DNA from: Roseiconus nitratireducens
Lineage (GTDB): Bacteria > Planctomycetota > Planctomycetia > Pirellulales > Pirellulaceae
DNA length: 64,000 bases
NCBI RefSeq assembly: GCF_008629675.1
Contig: NZ_VWOX01000015.1
Coordinates: forward strand, 103,422-167,421
Direction: 5' to 3'
Below are positions 44,831-52,530 of the stretch, piece after piece. Made by a program: the position numbers and the translations under genes. The notes under the pieces are model-generated. The model ran no database searches. It saw only the letters and a list, made by a program, of their open reading frames with translations, and had not been told where the DNA came from. Each line of letters starts with the position of its first letter. The first letter of the stretch is position 1.

Positions 44831-45856
44831 GTGCGTTGTTCCGTTCTTTTGATCTCGCTGGTTTTGACGGCCTGCCTGCCGGATCGCTGGATTCGCATCC
44901 AAGCTCAGGAACCGCCGACTGAGTTTTCGGTCATGTCTTGGAACCTGGAGTGGTTTTTTGACGAGTACCAAGGCGATAACCACAGCGCTTTGGCGAAAGA
45001 GAAATCCTCCCCGTCGCGAGACGATTGGAACGGGCGTCGCGACGCGGTCGCATCGGCGATCGCCTCCCGGTCGCCAACGGTGGTCGCGGTGCAAGAAGTT
45101 GAAAGCCGACGGGTGCTGTGGTACCTGACCCGGGCGATTGCGCGACACCATCGGCAGGCGTATCGAGAATTTGCGATGGAAAGCGAAGACCATTACACCG
45201 AACAGGACGTCGGATTTTTGGTGCGCGACCCCGCGGATCTACTCTCGATTTCCCATCAAAAGCAGACGCGGGCGATGCGACGCAGTCAAACATTCTTTGA
45301 CCTCAGCAAACATCTGTTCGGCGTTTTTTCGGTCCCGGCCGGCGACCGTCAGGAAAGGGTCACGATCTTGAACGTTCACATGCGTTCCCGTCCGGAAGCG
45401 GCCTCGATTCGTCAACGCCAGGCCCGCCTGGCGCATCATTGGATTGCCGACGCGATCGCCGCAGGCGGCAACGTCATCGTGCTGGGCGATTTCAACACCG
45501 AAGAAACGGGCGACGAGCCACGGCCAGGGACCGACCTGGGTATCCTGTGCGGCATGGAAACCGATGCCATCGATGACGACCTGGTTGATTTGACCCGGCA
45601 ACTGCCCGCGGCGGAGCGTAGCACGCACCTGCTGGGCAAGCACTTTGACAGGATTCTGGTCAGCCAGTCGCTGCTGGACGACGATCCTGCGGCACCGGAT
45701 CTGGTTTTCGAATCGGTCTCTGTTTTGCCGGCGCTGGCGATCCGGGCTGAACGGGACGATCCCCTGCGGCACTGGGAACACTTCTGGGAGATCCCCGACG
45801 AGGAACGAGACCTGAGCGATCACTACCCTGTCCTGGCGAGTTTTAGGATCCGATGA
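44831..45856 (+). CDS. Endonuclease/exonuclease/phosphatase (EEP) family lipoprotein-like protein
   Basis: A protein of about 341 residues in the Mg-dependent EEP fold (DNase I, inositol phosphatases). Active-site motifs: SWNLEWFF, VVAVQEVESR, LGDFNTEE and a C-terminal SDHYPVLASF. I place the start at GTG 44831, where a signal-like RCSVLLISLVLTAC segment with a possible lipobox begins. The frame opens earlier (ATG 44639), but that stretch reads as non-coding. The product probably acts outside the cytoplasm; nuclease and phosphatase roles cannot be separated. Its stop overlaps the start of the S4 gene as ATGA, implying coupled translation. Confidence 0.75.
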   Translation: MRCSVLLISLVLTACLPDRWIRIQAQEPPTEFSVMSWNLEWFFDEYQGDNHSALAKEKSSPSRDDWNGRRDAVASAIASRSPTVVAVQEVESRRVLWYLTRAIARHHRQAYREFAMESEDHYTEQDVGFLVRDPADLLSISHQKQTRAMRRSQTFFDLSKHLFGVFSVPAGDRQERVTILNVHMRSRPEAASIRQRQARLAHHWIADAIAAGGNVIVLGDFNTEETGDEPRPGTDLGILCGMETDAIDDDLVDLTRQLPAAERSTHLLGKHFDRILVSQSLLDDDPAAPDLVFESVSVLPALAIRAERDDPLRHWEHFWEIPDEERDLSDHYPVLASFRIR

Positions 45857-46194
45857 CCACACCGCCGCCGCACGATGCCTCATCCCAAGCGGGGGATTCG
45901 CTCCCGCGACAAGACTCAGTCGCAGAAAACGCCAGCGGCCCCGAGGGCGACGATGCTTCCGGACGGCTGCGGGATCGGCCGGGGGAGGATCGGCCGATGA
46001 TGCGTCTGGACGACGTTCTCAAACGTTGCGGGCTGGTGGGGACCGGCGGCCAAGCCAAGATCTGGATCCAGGATGGTCAGGTGCGGGTCAACGGAGAAGT
46101 GGAGACTCGGCGTCGAAAACAACTTTTCCTCGGCGACATCGTGGAAACCATGGGCCAACGGGTCGTTTTGGACGAATCGTTTTTCGAATGTTAG
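45853..46194 (+). CDS. S4-domain RNA-binding protein
   Basis: A 113-residue protein. The first 45 residues are acidic and low-complexity. The rest is a compact S4 RNA-binding domain: RLDDVLKRCGLVGTGGQAKI, then VRVNGEVETRRRKQLFLGD. It resembles the YbcJ/YaaA-type S4 proteins, in which an early glycine-rich turn and VNGEVETR..K are conserved. Such proteins may bind structured RNA or the ribosome. Start ATG 45853 overlaps the upstream stop by 4 bases (ATGA). The next gene is infC, so the group fits a translation-linked context. Confidence 0.8.
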   Translation: MTTPPPHDASSQAGDSLPRQDSVAENASGPEGDDASGRLRDRPGEDRPMMRLDDVLKRCGLVGTGGQAKIWIQDGQVRVNGEVETRRRKQLFLGDIVETMGQRVVLDESFFEC

Positions 46195-46366
46195 CCGAAA
46201 AGTCCGGCGATCCGCTGAATTCAGTGTTGACGCTCGCCGATCGACCGCTCGATACTTAATGCCGCGAGTGCACCGGCGGAGGCGGTTTTTTGCCCCCTAT
46301 TCCCCGCGGGACGCTCGACTACGCTATGTTTAATGGCAACGCCCGCACGTTGCGGATCGTTGTTTC

Positions 46367-46413
46367 CCCGAACAAGAGCCGGACCATTGGGGTCCGGACG
46401 TTTCCCGTTCGGG
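46367..46413 (+). promoter_or_regulatory. Nested hairpin in the infC leader
   Basis: CCCGAAC (46367-46373) pairs with GTTCGGG (46407-46413), enclosing CCGGACC (46379-46385) and GGTCCGG (46391-46397). This makes a two-part stem ending 50 bp before infC. A C/T-rich stretch follows. It could be an attenuator or an autoregulatory leader; terminator function is possible for the S4 gene. Confidence 0.4.
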
Positions 46414-46462
46414 CCCTTTCAATCATGTCCGGAATGCCAACCGGCAGGAGAAGTACTCTTTA

Positions 46463-46990
46463 GTGGCATTGGCACGAAGAAACCAACAAGACAATCGCGA
46501 CACCGTCCGCATCAATTCCAGCATCCGAATCAGCCCCATCCGTGTGGTAAGCGAAACGGGCGAACAGTTAGGAGTGATCCCCACCGAAGACGCGCTGGAA
46601 CGTGCTCGGGATGTCGGTTTGGACCTTGTTGAGGTCGCCCCAAACGAGCGGCCACCGGTTTGCCGGATCATGGATTACGGCAAATATAAGTATGACAAGA
46701 ACAAGAAAACCAACCGAAATCAGAGCCATACCAAGACCAAAGAAATTCGGTTGCGTCCCAAAACCGGCGACGAAGACATTCGCACGAAGATTCGCCGCGC
46801 CGAGAAGTTTTTGAAGCACAAGGACAAGGTCCAAGTCAGCGTGCTGTTCCGAGGACGCGAAATGGCTCACATCGAAGAAGGCCGCAAGGTGATGGAACAG
46901 GTCATCGAGTTGCTCAGCGAATTCGGCAAGGTCGAAACCGCTCCGCAGCAGCACGGCCGCCGGATGATCTGCATGATCGCTCCGAAGTAG
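46463..46990 (+). CDS. infC: Translation initiation factor IF-3
   Basis: A 175-residue factor that binds the 30S subunit and discriminates start codons. Motifs: INSSIRISPIRVVSETGEQL, DLVEVAPNERPPVCRIMDYG and KYKYDKNKK at the N-domain/linker, then KEIRLRPKTGDEDIRTKIR and VQVSVLFRGREMAHIEEGR in the C-domain. The start is GTG at 46463, after AGGAG 12 bases upstream; unusual starts are common in infC and allow autoregulation. Unlike many bacteria, rpmI and rplT do not follow; a NIF3-family gene starts 2 bases after the stop region. Confidence 0.96.
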   Translation: MALARRNQQDNRDTVRINSSIRISPIRVVSETGEQLGVIPTEDALERARDVGLDLVEVAPNERPPVCRIMDYGKYKYDKNKKTNRNQSHTKTKEIRLRPKTGDEDIRTKIRRAEKFLKHKDKVQVSVLFRGREMAHIEEGRKVMEQVIELLSEFGKVETAPQQHGRRMICMIAPK

Positions 46991-46992
46991 CG

Positions 46993-47787
46993 ATGTCGGT
47001 TTCCCTCGAATCGGTCTGCGGTTGGCTGGCCGAAATCGCCCCACTCGGACTCGCCGAATCCTGGGACAACGTCGGATTGTTGCTCGGAGACCCGAATCGG
47101 TCGGTCGAACGCGTGATGACGTGCCTGACGGTGACCGATTCGGTCGTCGACGAAGCCGTCCAGGAACGTGTCGACCTGATCGTCTCGCATCACCCGATCC
47201 CGTTCCGCCCCCTGTCGCAAATTACTAGCGACACGCTCACGGGCCGATGGCTGTGGAGCCTGTGCGGTTCGCAAACCGCCGTTTACAGCGCCCACACCGC
47301 GTTCGATTCGGCGTCCGAAGGCATCAACCAGACGTGGGCGGAGTCGTTGGAGCTGCGAAACGTCCAGTCGATCTTGCCCCCCGAGGGCGCCGCCACGCTT
47401 GGTAGCGGCCGCTACGGTGACCTGCCAGCACCCCAGCCCGTGGGGGAAATTGTTCGACGCTGCGCCCGGCAAGCTGCCTCGCCCGGCCCCGTCCGGATGG
47501 TCGGCACCCCCGATTCGGCGGTCACACGCGTCGGTTTCGCTTGTGGCAGCGGTGGTTCCTTTGTCAGCGCCGCCCACCGCGCCGGTTGTCAGTTGCTGAT
47601 CACCGGTGAAGCAACGTTTCACCAGTGCCTGGAAGCGGAAGCATTGGGCATGGGGCTGGGTTTGCTGGGTCACTACCAGAGCGAACGCTTCGCAATGGAA
47701 ATCCTGGCAGAAAAAATGGCGGCCAACTGGCCGCAACTGTCAATTTGGCCAAGCCGTCGGGAATCGGATCCGATTGTTCAACTGTGA
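46993..47787 (+). CDS. Nif3-like dinuclear metal centre protein
   Basis: A 264-residue protein of the NIF3/YbgI family, which forms toroidal hexamers with two metals per subunit. It starts just after infC, and ESWDNVGLLLGDPNR is the family N-terminal signature. Metal ligands are visible in LIVSHHPIPF (HH), near VYSAHTAFD, and in GLLGHYQSERFA (H and E). The biochemical role is uncertain; some members act as cyclohydrolases or metal-insertion factors. The ATG at 46993 immediately follows the infC stop, suggesting co-transcription. Confidence 0.92.
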   Translation: MSVSLESVCGWLAEIAPLGLAESWDNVGLLLGDPNRSVERVMTCLTVTDSVVDEAVQERVDLIVSHHPIPFRPLSQITSDTLTGRWLWSLCGSQTAVYSAHTAFDSASEGINQTWAESLELRNVQSILPPEGAATLGSGRYGDLPAPQPVGEIVRRCARQAASPGPVRMVGTPDSAVTRVGFACGSGGSFVSAAHRAGCQLLITGEATFHQCLEAEALGMGLGLLGHYQSERFAMEILAEKMAANWPQLSIWPSRRESDPIVQL

Positions 47788-48202
47788 GCCTGTGCGACGG
47801 GGCGCAACCCCTAGAATGGGCGTTTAACGCAGCGTGGACGGCCCGCACCGGGGACCTCCGCGGGTTCTCACTGGGGGCATCGCCCACGAAACGCCGCGCG
47901 GTTGCTGGTCCCCTATCGTTTTATCAGCGGATCCGGCACCTGGTCGCGATCCGGCGCAAAGATTGCAGAACTTTCCAGCATTGCCAAGGCAGGCGTTTGC
48001 CCTGCCGATGGCGCCGGATTTGAACCCCGTACCGGCGCCAAAATGCCTGCGATCCCGCGTTGAAATGTAAGGGGCTGCCCGTTGAACGGGTATTCCAAGG
48101 CGGAAGGCATCGTTAACGGTTGTGGCGGAGACGCCTCCGATGGCCGACGCCGCTGATTGCGAGAGCCGTTGCACGGCTGAGATTTGATCCCCAGGAAACG
48201 AG
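47788..48202. other. Structured 415-bp intergenic region
   Basis: No gene, but several strong hairpins occur: GGCAGG/CCTGCC near 47989-48007; a perfect 8-bp GGCGCCGG/CCGGCGCC (48011-48018 with 48033-48040); CCCGTT/AACGGG; and AGCCGT/ACGGCT just before the GT2 gene. I checked for RNase P, tmRNA, SRP and tRNA signatures and found none. It may be a cluster of repeat elements or an unrecognised RNA. Confidence 0.4.
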
Positions 48203-48979
48203 ATGACGAGACGAACTGGAACCGAAACGTGGCTGGCTGCATTGCCGGTCTACAACGAAGTCGACTTCGTGGACGGAATTCTGGATCAGGTGGTCCAGTA
48301 CGCCGATCACGTCCTGGTTGTCGATGACGGCTCGACCGACGGAACTTCCGAGCGGCTAGCGAAACGAAGCGACGTTTCGGTGATCCGTCACGAACAAAAC
48401 CGTGGCTACGGTGCCGCGTTGAAAACGGCGTTCGAATACACGTTGGACCAAGGCTACGACGGCGTGGTCACGTTGGACTGTGACGGCCAGCACCAGCCCA
48501 AGCGGATCCCCGCGTTCATCGATTCGGCCCAATCGGCTGACATCGTTTCCGGCAGCCGCTACCTACACCACTTCGATGGTGACGATGCTCCGCCCGAAGA
48601 GCGAATGTTTATCAATCGCCGGATCACGGCGGATTTGAACCGCCGGTTGGGGCTGAAGCTGACAGACTCCTTCTGCGGGTTCAAGGCTTATCGCAGCGAG
48701 GCGCTGCGTCAATTCGAGATCACCGACACCGGCTACGCCATGCCGCTGCAGTTGTGGGTGCAGGCGGCCGAGGCCGGGCTGCGAATCGTCGAGATGGCCG
48801 TTCCATTGATCTACCTGGATCTGGAACGTTCGTTCGGTGGCGCGCTCGATCACGCCGAGACGCGTTTGGCTCATTACAATGCCGTCATCGACACCGAGAT
48901 CGCTCGGCTTTGCGCTTCCGGCCGACACGTCACCCACGCTTCCAGCGGCGATCTGGTCTGCTCGCACCCCACGGACTGA
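48203..48979 (+). CDS. Glycosyltransferase family 2 (dolichol-phosphate-mannose-synthase type)
   Basis: A 258-residue GT-A glycosyltransferase. Signatures: WLAALPVYNEVDFV, then VLVVDDGSTDGTSERLA (nucleotide-sugar binding), and VVTLDCDGQHQPKRIP, with the DxD-type metal site. TDSFCGFKAYRSEAL is typical of the DPM1/GtrB-like subgroup. No membrane segments are seen at the C-terminus, so it is a soluble type. Acceptor unknown; polyprenyl-phosphate is common for the subgroup. The next gene follows 13 bp downstream on the same strand. Confidence 0.88.
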   Translation: MTRRTGTETWLAALPVYNEVDFVDGILDQVVQYADHVLVVDDGSTDGTSERLAKRSDVSVIRHEQNRGYGAALKTAFEYTLDQGYDGVVTLDCDGQHQPKRIPAFIDSAQSADIVSGSRYLHHFDGDDAPPEERMFINRRITADLNRRLGLKLTDSFCGFKAYRSEALRQFEITDTGYAMPLQLWVQAAEAGLRIVEMAVPLIYLDLERSFGGALDHAETRLAHYNAVIDTEIARLCASGRHVTHASSGDLVCSHPTD

Positions 48980-48992
48980 GAGACGTTTGAAG

Positions 48993-50612
48993 TTGAACAT
49001 TGGGTCAACCGATTCGCTTGCTGAGCCGCTGCCACAGTTCCGGGAATTCCGCGCGCCGCGCGGACACGGGGAGCGATTGATTCAGCCTGAGCTCAGCCGG
49101 GCCGGCCAATCCATTTCTGAAAATCGGGAGCGGGCGGAAGCGTATCCGCCCGAGTTGAGTTCTCTGCGGGCCGATGCTCGCGCGCAATTGCTTCGGGACG
49201 CCGGCCGATACACGTCCGCGTACCGGAACGTCGGCCCCGTTCCCACCGCCGATGCTCGCATCGTGATGGCGGGTCACCAGCCGGAACTCTTCCATCCAGG
49301 CGTCTGGTTCAAGAATTTTGCCTTGGATCACGTCGCGTCAGCCACCGCAAGCGTGGCGATCAATTTGGTGGTGGACAGTGATGTTTCGGGTGTCAATTCG
49401 ATCCGTGTCCCATCCCTTTCGGCGCACGACGGTTCAATCGGCTACACCACGGTCCGCTATGATCGCGGCACCGCCGGGGTTCCCTACGAGCAATCGCTCG
49501 TCCAAGATCGCCAACTTTTTGACACCTTCGATCAACGCGTGGCGGAAGCGCTTGCCGGAATCGTTTCACGACCTTCCGTTGTTCCGTTATGGCGGCACGC
49601 CCGCGAAGCGATTCAGCGTTGCGGTTTCGCCGGCTGCGCTCTTGCACAGGCCCGCCATGGTCTGGAAGCAGAATTGGGGCTGAACACTCTGGAGATTCCT
49701 CAAAGTGTTGTTTGTCGCAGCGACGCCTTCGCGTCGTTTGCGATGCACATCCTGCGGGATCTTCCCAGGTACCACCGGTGTTACAACGGATCGGCGGATC
49801 GCTACCGTTTGGCCCACGGGATTCGAAGCAATGCCCACCCGGTACCGAACCTTCGCACCGAAGGCGACTGGTGGGAGGCCCCGTTCTGGCTGTACGGAAA
49901 CCAATCACCGCGTCGCCGAAGCGTCTGGGTTCGGCTGTCGCGCGGCGGAAAAACGATGGAAATCAGCGACCGTGACAAACGACTTCGCACCATCGAAAAC
50001 GCCGACGATCCCTCAGCGGACGCCGCATTCGCCTCACTGAGCAGCCCCGAGTTCAAGCTCCGCAGCCGGGCACTCGTGACCACCATGTACGCCCGCCTGG
50101 TGCTGAGCGACTTGTTTCTGCACGGCATCGGTGGCGGCAAGTACGATCAACTGGGCGACCTGATCAGCGCGGCGTTTTGGAACCTGCAGCCCCCGGAGAT
50201 GATGGTCATCTCCGCCACCGCGCTGCTGCCGCAAGCTGAAAGCCACTCCCCGAGGGACATCGAACAAGCCCTGGCCGCTCTGAAGCGACGACGACGCGAT
50301 CTGGTCTACCAGCCGGAACGCTTTGCCGACTCGGGAGAGCTCCCCGACCAGTTGATTGAAGAAAAACGATCTCTGTTGGCATCTATCCCGGCCCGGGGTC
50401 ACCGCTCGCAGTGGCATCATCAACTGACGGAATTGAACCGGCAAATGTCCTCGCGTCTGCGACACATCGAGGCCGAATTGGATCAACAGTTCCAACAGTT
50501 GGAGCGCCGCAGCCGCGCGGCGTCCATTTGGAACAGCCGCGAACATCCGTTTTGCATCTACCCGCTTGCGGGGTTGCAGGACACCTTTCGATCCATGCTT
50601 CACGTCGGCTGA
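48993..50612 (+). CDS. Conserved hypothetical protein, possibly BshC-like
   Basis: A 539-residue soluble protein. It contains VMAGHQPELFHPGVWFKNFAL, resembling the nucleotide-binding segment (TGQQxGLFTGPLY..YK) of the bacillithiol synthase BshC family, plus a later acidic helical part with LPDQLIEEKRSLLASIPARG. The C-terminal half is rich in Arg and Leu coiled-coil-like stretches (RRRRDLVYQPERFADSGELP). I cannot confirm BshC by eye. No ATG fits the domain start: a TTG at 48993 (after GAGAGA) is my choice, with TTG 48987 as alternative. It is close behind the GT2 gene (13 bp) and probably co-transcribed. Confidence in coding is high, in function low. Confidence 0.6.
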   Translation: MNIGSTDSLAEPLPQFREFRAPRGHGERLIQPELSRAGQSISENRERAEAYPPELSSLRADARAQLLRDAGRYTSAYRNVGPVPTADARIVMAGHQPELFHPGVWFKNFALDHVASATASVAINLVVDSDVSGVNSIRVPSLSAHDGSIGYTTVRYDRGTAGVPYEQSLVQDRQLFDTFDQRVAEALAGIVSRPSVVPLWRHAREAIQRCGFAGCALAQARHGLEAELGLNTLEIPQSVVCRSDAFASFAMHILRDLPRYHRCYNGSADRYRLAHGIRSNAHPVPNLRTEGDWWEAPFWLYGNQSPRRRSVWVRLSRGGKTMEISDRDKRLRTIENADDPSADAAFASLSSPEFKLRSRALVTTMYARLVLSDLFLHGIGGGKYDQLGDLISAAFWNLQPPEMMVISATALLPQAESHSPRDIEQALAALKRRRRDLVYQPERFADSGELPDQLIEEKRSLLASIPARGHRSQWHHQLTELNRQMSSRLRHIEAELDQQFQQLERRSRAASIWNSREHPFCIYPLAGLQDTFRSMLHVG

Positions 50613-50805
50613 AGTCCCGTCCCAAACGACGGGAACTCACGTTGCGACGAAAGCTTCCTGCCGTCGGAATCAGCCGACGGACATCGCCAGTCCCACCTGC
50701 CGCGAAGCGGCGACAGCAACCCGTCAGCGAGAAGAGCGACTTATCCCCTCCCTGCGCCCGACCCTCCCTGGAACGGAAGGTGAACTCAAGTGGCAAAACC
50801 CGCTG

Positions 50806-51954
50806 TCAATTGATCCGGACGCCGCAGCTTTTCAGCGTCTCGACCCACTTTTGCTTTTGATCGTCGGGAATCGGGTTTCCGCCCAGATACAAACGCAGGT
50901 AGGGTGCGAAACGATTCTCACCATTGCTGTCCTGTTGAACCGCGTTGACCAGCGGCGTCAGATCTTTGATCTGGTTGTTCTCCAACAACAACGTTTTGAT
51001 GTCCGGAAGTTGGCTAATCGGGCTGACGTCACTGATGGCGTTGTTCCTCAGGTCCAGCGAAGTCAACCACTTCAGATTTGCGACCGGGTCGACCGCTTTC
51101 AATTCGTTGCCCGAGGCGTCGAGCGACCAGATCTTTGACAACTCGGCGATCGGCTGCAACGTTTCAATGTTGTTTTCCGCCACGTACAGGGTGCGCAGGT
51201 TGGACATCTTTTCCAACGGTTTCAGATCCGAAACTTCGTTGCGTGAGACATCCAGCAATTGCATGGCGGTCAGCTCACTCAGCGGCGTCAAATCCTTGAT
51301 CCTGTTGCCCGACAACGTGACCGACTGCAAACGCTTCAGATCGGCAATCGGTTTCAGATCTGCAATCTGGTTGTCTTGCAGATCGATCAGCATCAGAGCG
51401 TGACAATGCTCCAACCCGGACAGATCCTTGATCTGCTTTCCGACTCCGACCACTCGAGAGATCTTTGCCACATCATCGGCGGTGATCGGTTCATCGTTGT
51501 AGCGTTTGGCAAACACTTCCTGGCGCACCGCTTCTTCAAGCGCTTTGTCGGGAAAGACCGATTTCGCTGCGACCGGCTCTTCTTTCGGCTTTTCGTCGGC
51601 CGGCTTCTTCTTCATCTCCTTCGGCTTGGCCGGCTTCTTTTTGTCGTCCTCAGCTTTTGGCTTGTCCTTCGCCGGATCAGCCGCCTTGTCCTCCGGTTTG
51701 GCTTCGTCGTTCTTTTTTTCCTGGGACTTTGAATCGGCATCTTTGGCGGCTTTTTCGTCCGCCGCCGGTTTGCCCTCGGCCTTGCCACTCTCGTCGGACG
51801 GTTGCTCGGCAGGGGACGGTTCGGCTGCTTGCGGCGAACCAGCGGCAGGCTTTTCGTCGGCCCAGACAACTGCGGACGGAAGTCCCGTCAACATGGCTGA
51901 CAGGAGGATGAAGCGAACGTGGGAGAACCGTCGAAATCGTTGCATCGAAAGCAT
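50806..51954 (-). CDS. Secreted leucine-rich-repeat protein with Lys-rich linker
   Basis: A 382-residue exported protein. A signal peptide (FILLSAMLTGLPSAVVW, then ADEK) is followed by about 105 residues of lysine/alanine/proline/glutamate low complexity. From residue about 165 there are leucine-rich repeats of the internalin type, about 22 residues each: IKDLSGLEHCHALMLIDL, IADLKPIADLKRLQSVTLSG, IKDLTPLSELTAMQLLDVSR and VSDLKPLEKMSNLRTLYVAE. At least six repeats end near VQQDSNGENRFAPYLRLYLG. It may be a surface binding protein. The start could be either of two close methionines (51954 or 51945). Confidence 0.85.
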   Translation of the reverse strand: MLSMQRFRRFSHVRFILLSAMLTGLPSAVVWADEKPAAGSPQAAEPSPAEQPSDESGKAEGKPAADEKAAKDADSKSQEKKNDEAKPEDKAADPAKDKPKAEDDKKKPAKPKEMKKKPADEKPKEEPVAAKSVFPDKALEEAVRQEVFAKRYNDEPITADDVAKISRVVGVGKQIKDLSGLEHCHALMLIDLQDNQIADLKPIADLKRLQSVTLSGNRIKDLTPLSELTAMQLLDVSRNEVSDLKPLEKMSNLRTLYVAENNIETLQPIAELSKIWSLDASGNELKAVDPVANLKWLTSLDLRNNAISDVSPISQLPDIKTLLLENNQIKDLTPLVNAVQQDSNGENRFAPYLRLYLGGNPIPDDQKQKWVETLKSCGVRIN

Positions 51955-52530
51955 CTAAGGTGGGTGGGGAAGGCGGGTGGGAAATGGATTCGGTGGCTGG
52001 AACGCCTGCTCAGTTGGAAAGCCTTCGCAAGGCGGCGACGTCTCGGCTACGCCCCCCGCACGGCGGTCCTTTCGGGAACGAATCTGCCGCGGCTGCCGCG
52101 GCGATCTCCAGTTTAATTCATCAACCGCCTCGGCGTCGAATCGCAGGCCCGTCGGGGGAATGGATCGAAACCGGCACGCCGGGGCCGCCAACTGCCAACT
52201 GAGAGATCCGCAGGCGGAGCCTGCTTTTCAGCGGGTTCCAAGGCGGAGCTTTGGAACCAGAACGACACGCTCCTCGTTCCCGGGCTCCCGCCCGGGTACG
52301 CAATGGCACGCTGGTTCCGCCAGCTCTCGGCATCTCAACCGGCAGGCGGAGCCTGCCCTTCAGCGGGTTCCAAGGCGGAGCCTTGGAACCAGAAAGACGC
52401 ACACCTCGTTCCCGGGCTCCCGCCCGGGAACGCACTGGCAAGCTGGCTCCGCCAGCTCTCGGACACCCGTCAGGCCGAACGTTGCGCCTCAGAATGATTC
52501 CAACGGAGCCCTACACACCAGGACCAAGCC
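51955..52530. other. Intergenic region with family C tandem repeat
   Basis: A 576-bp gap between divergent genes. Most of its right half is a 132-bp tandem duplication (52211-52474). The left part is GC-rich without gene or terminator. The apparent short frames here are repeat artefacts. Promoters for the LRR gene (minus) and the MCE-like gene (plus) are expected but not visible. Confidence 0.5.
52211..52474 (+). repeat. Family C repeat, tandem duplicate (2 x 132 bp)
   Basis: Unit one starts CAGGCGGAGCCTGC at 52211, unit two at 52343. Both contain CAGCGGGTTCCAAGGCGGAG, CTCGTTCCCGGGCTCCCGCC and CCGCCAGCTCTCGG, differing at scattered positions. A related single copy lies at 41818-41905 in the opposite orientation. 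Confidence 0.85.

Noticed and set aside
48003..48045. A tRNA T-arm-like GGTTCAAATCC on the minus strand
   Set aside because: The flanks pair as GGCGCCGG/CCGGCGCC and do not form a T-stem; no cloverleaf is possible.
52211..52474. A CRISPR array
   Set aside because: Only two 132-bp units without regular short repeats and spacers, and no cas genes in the window.
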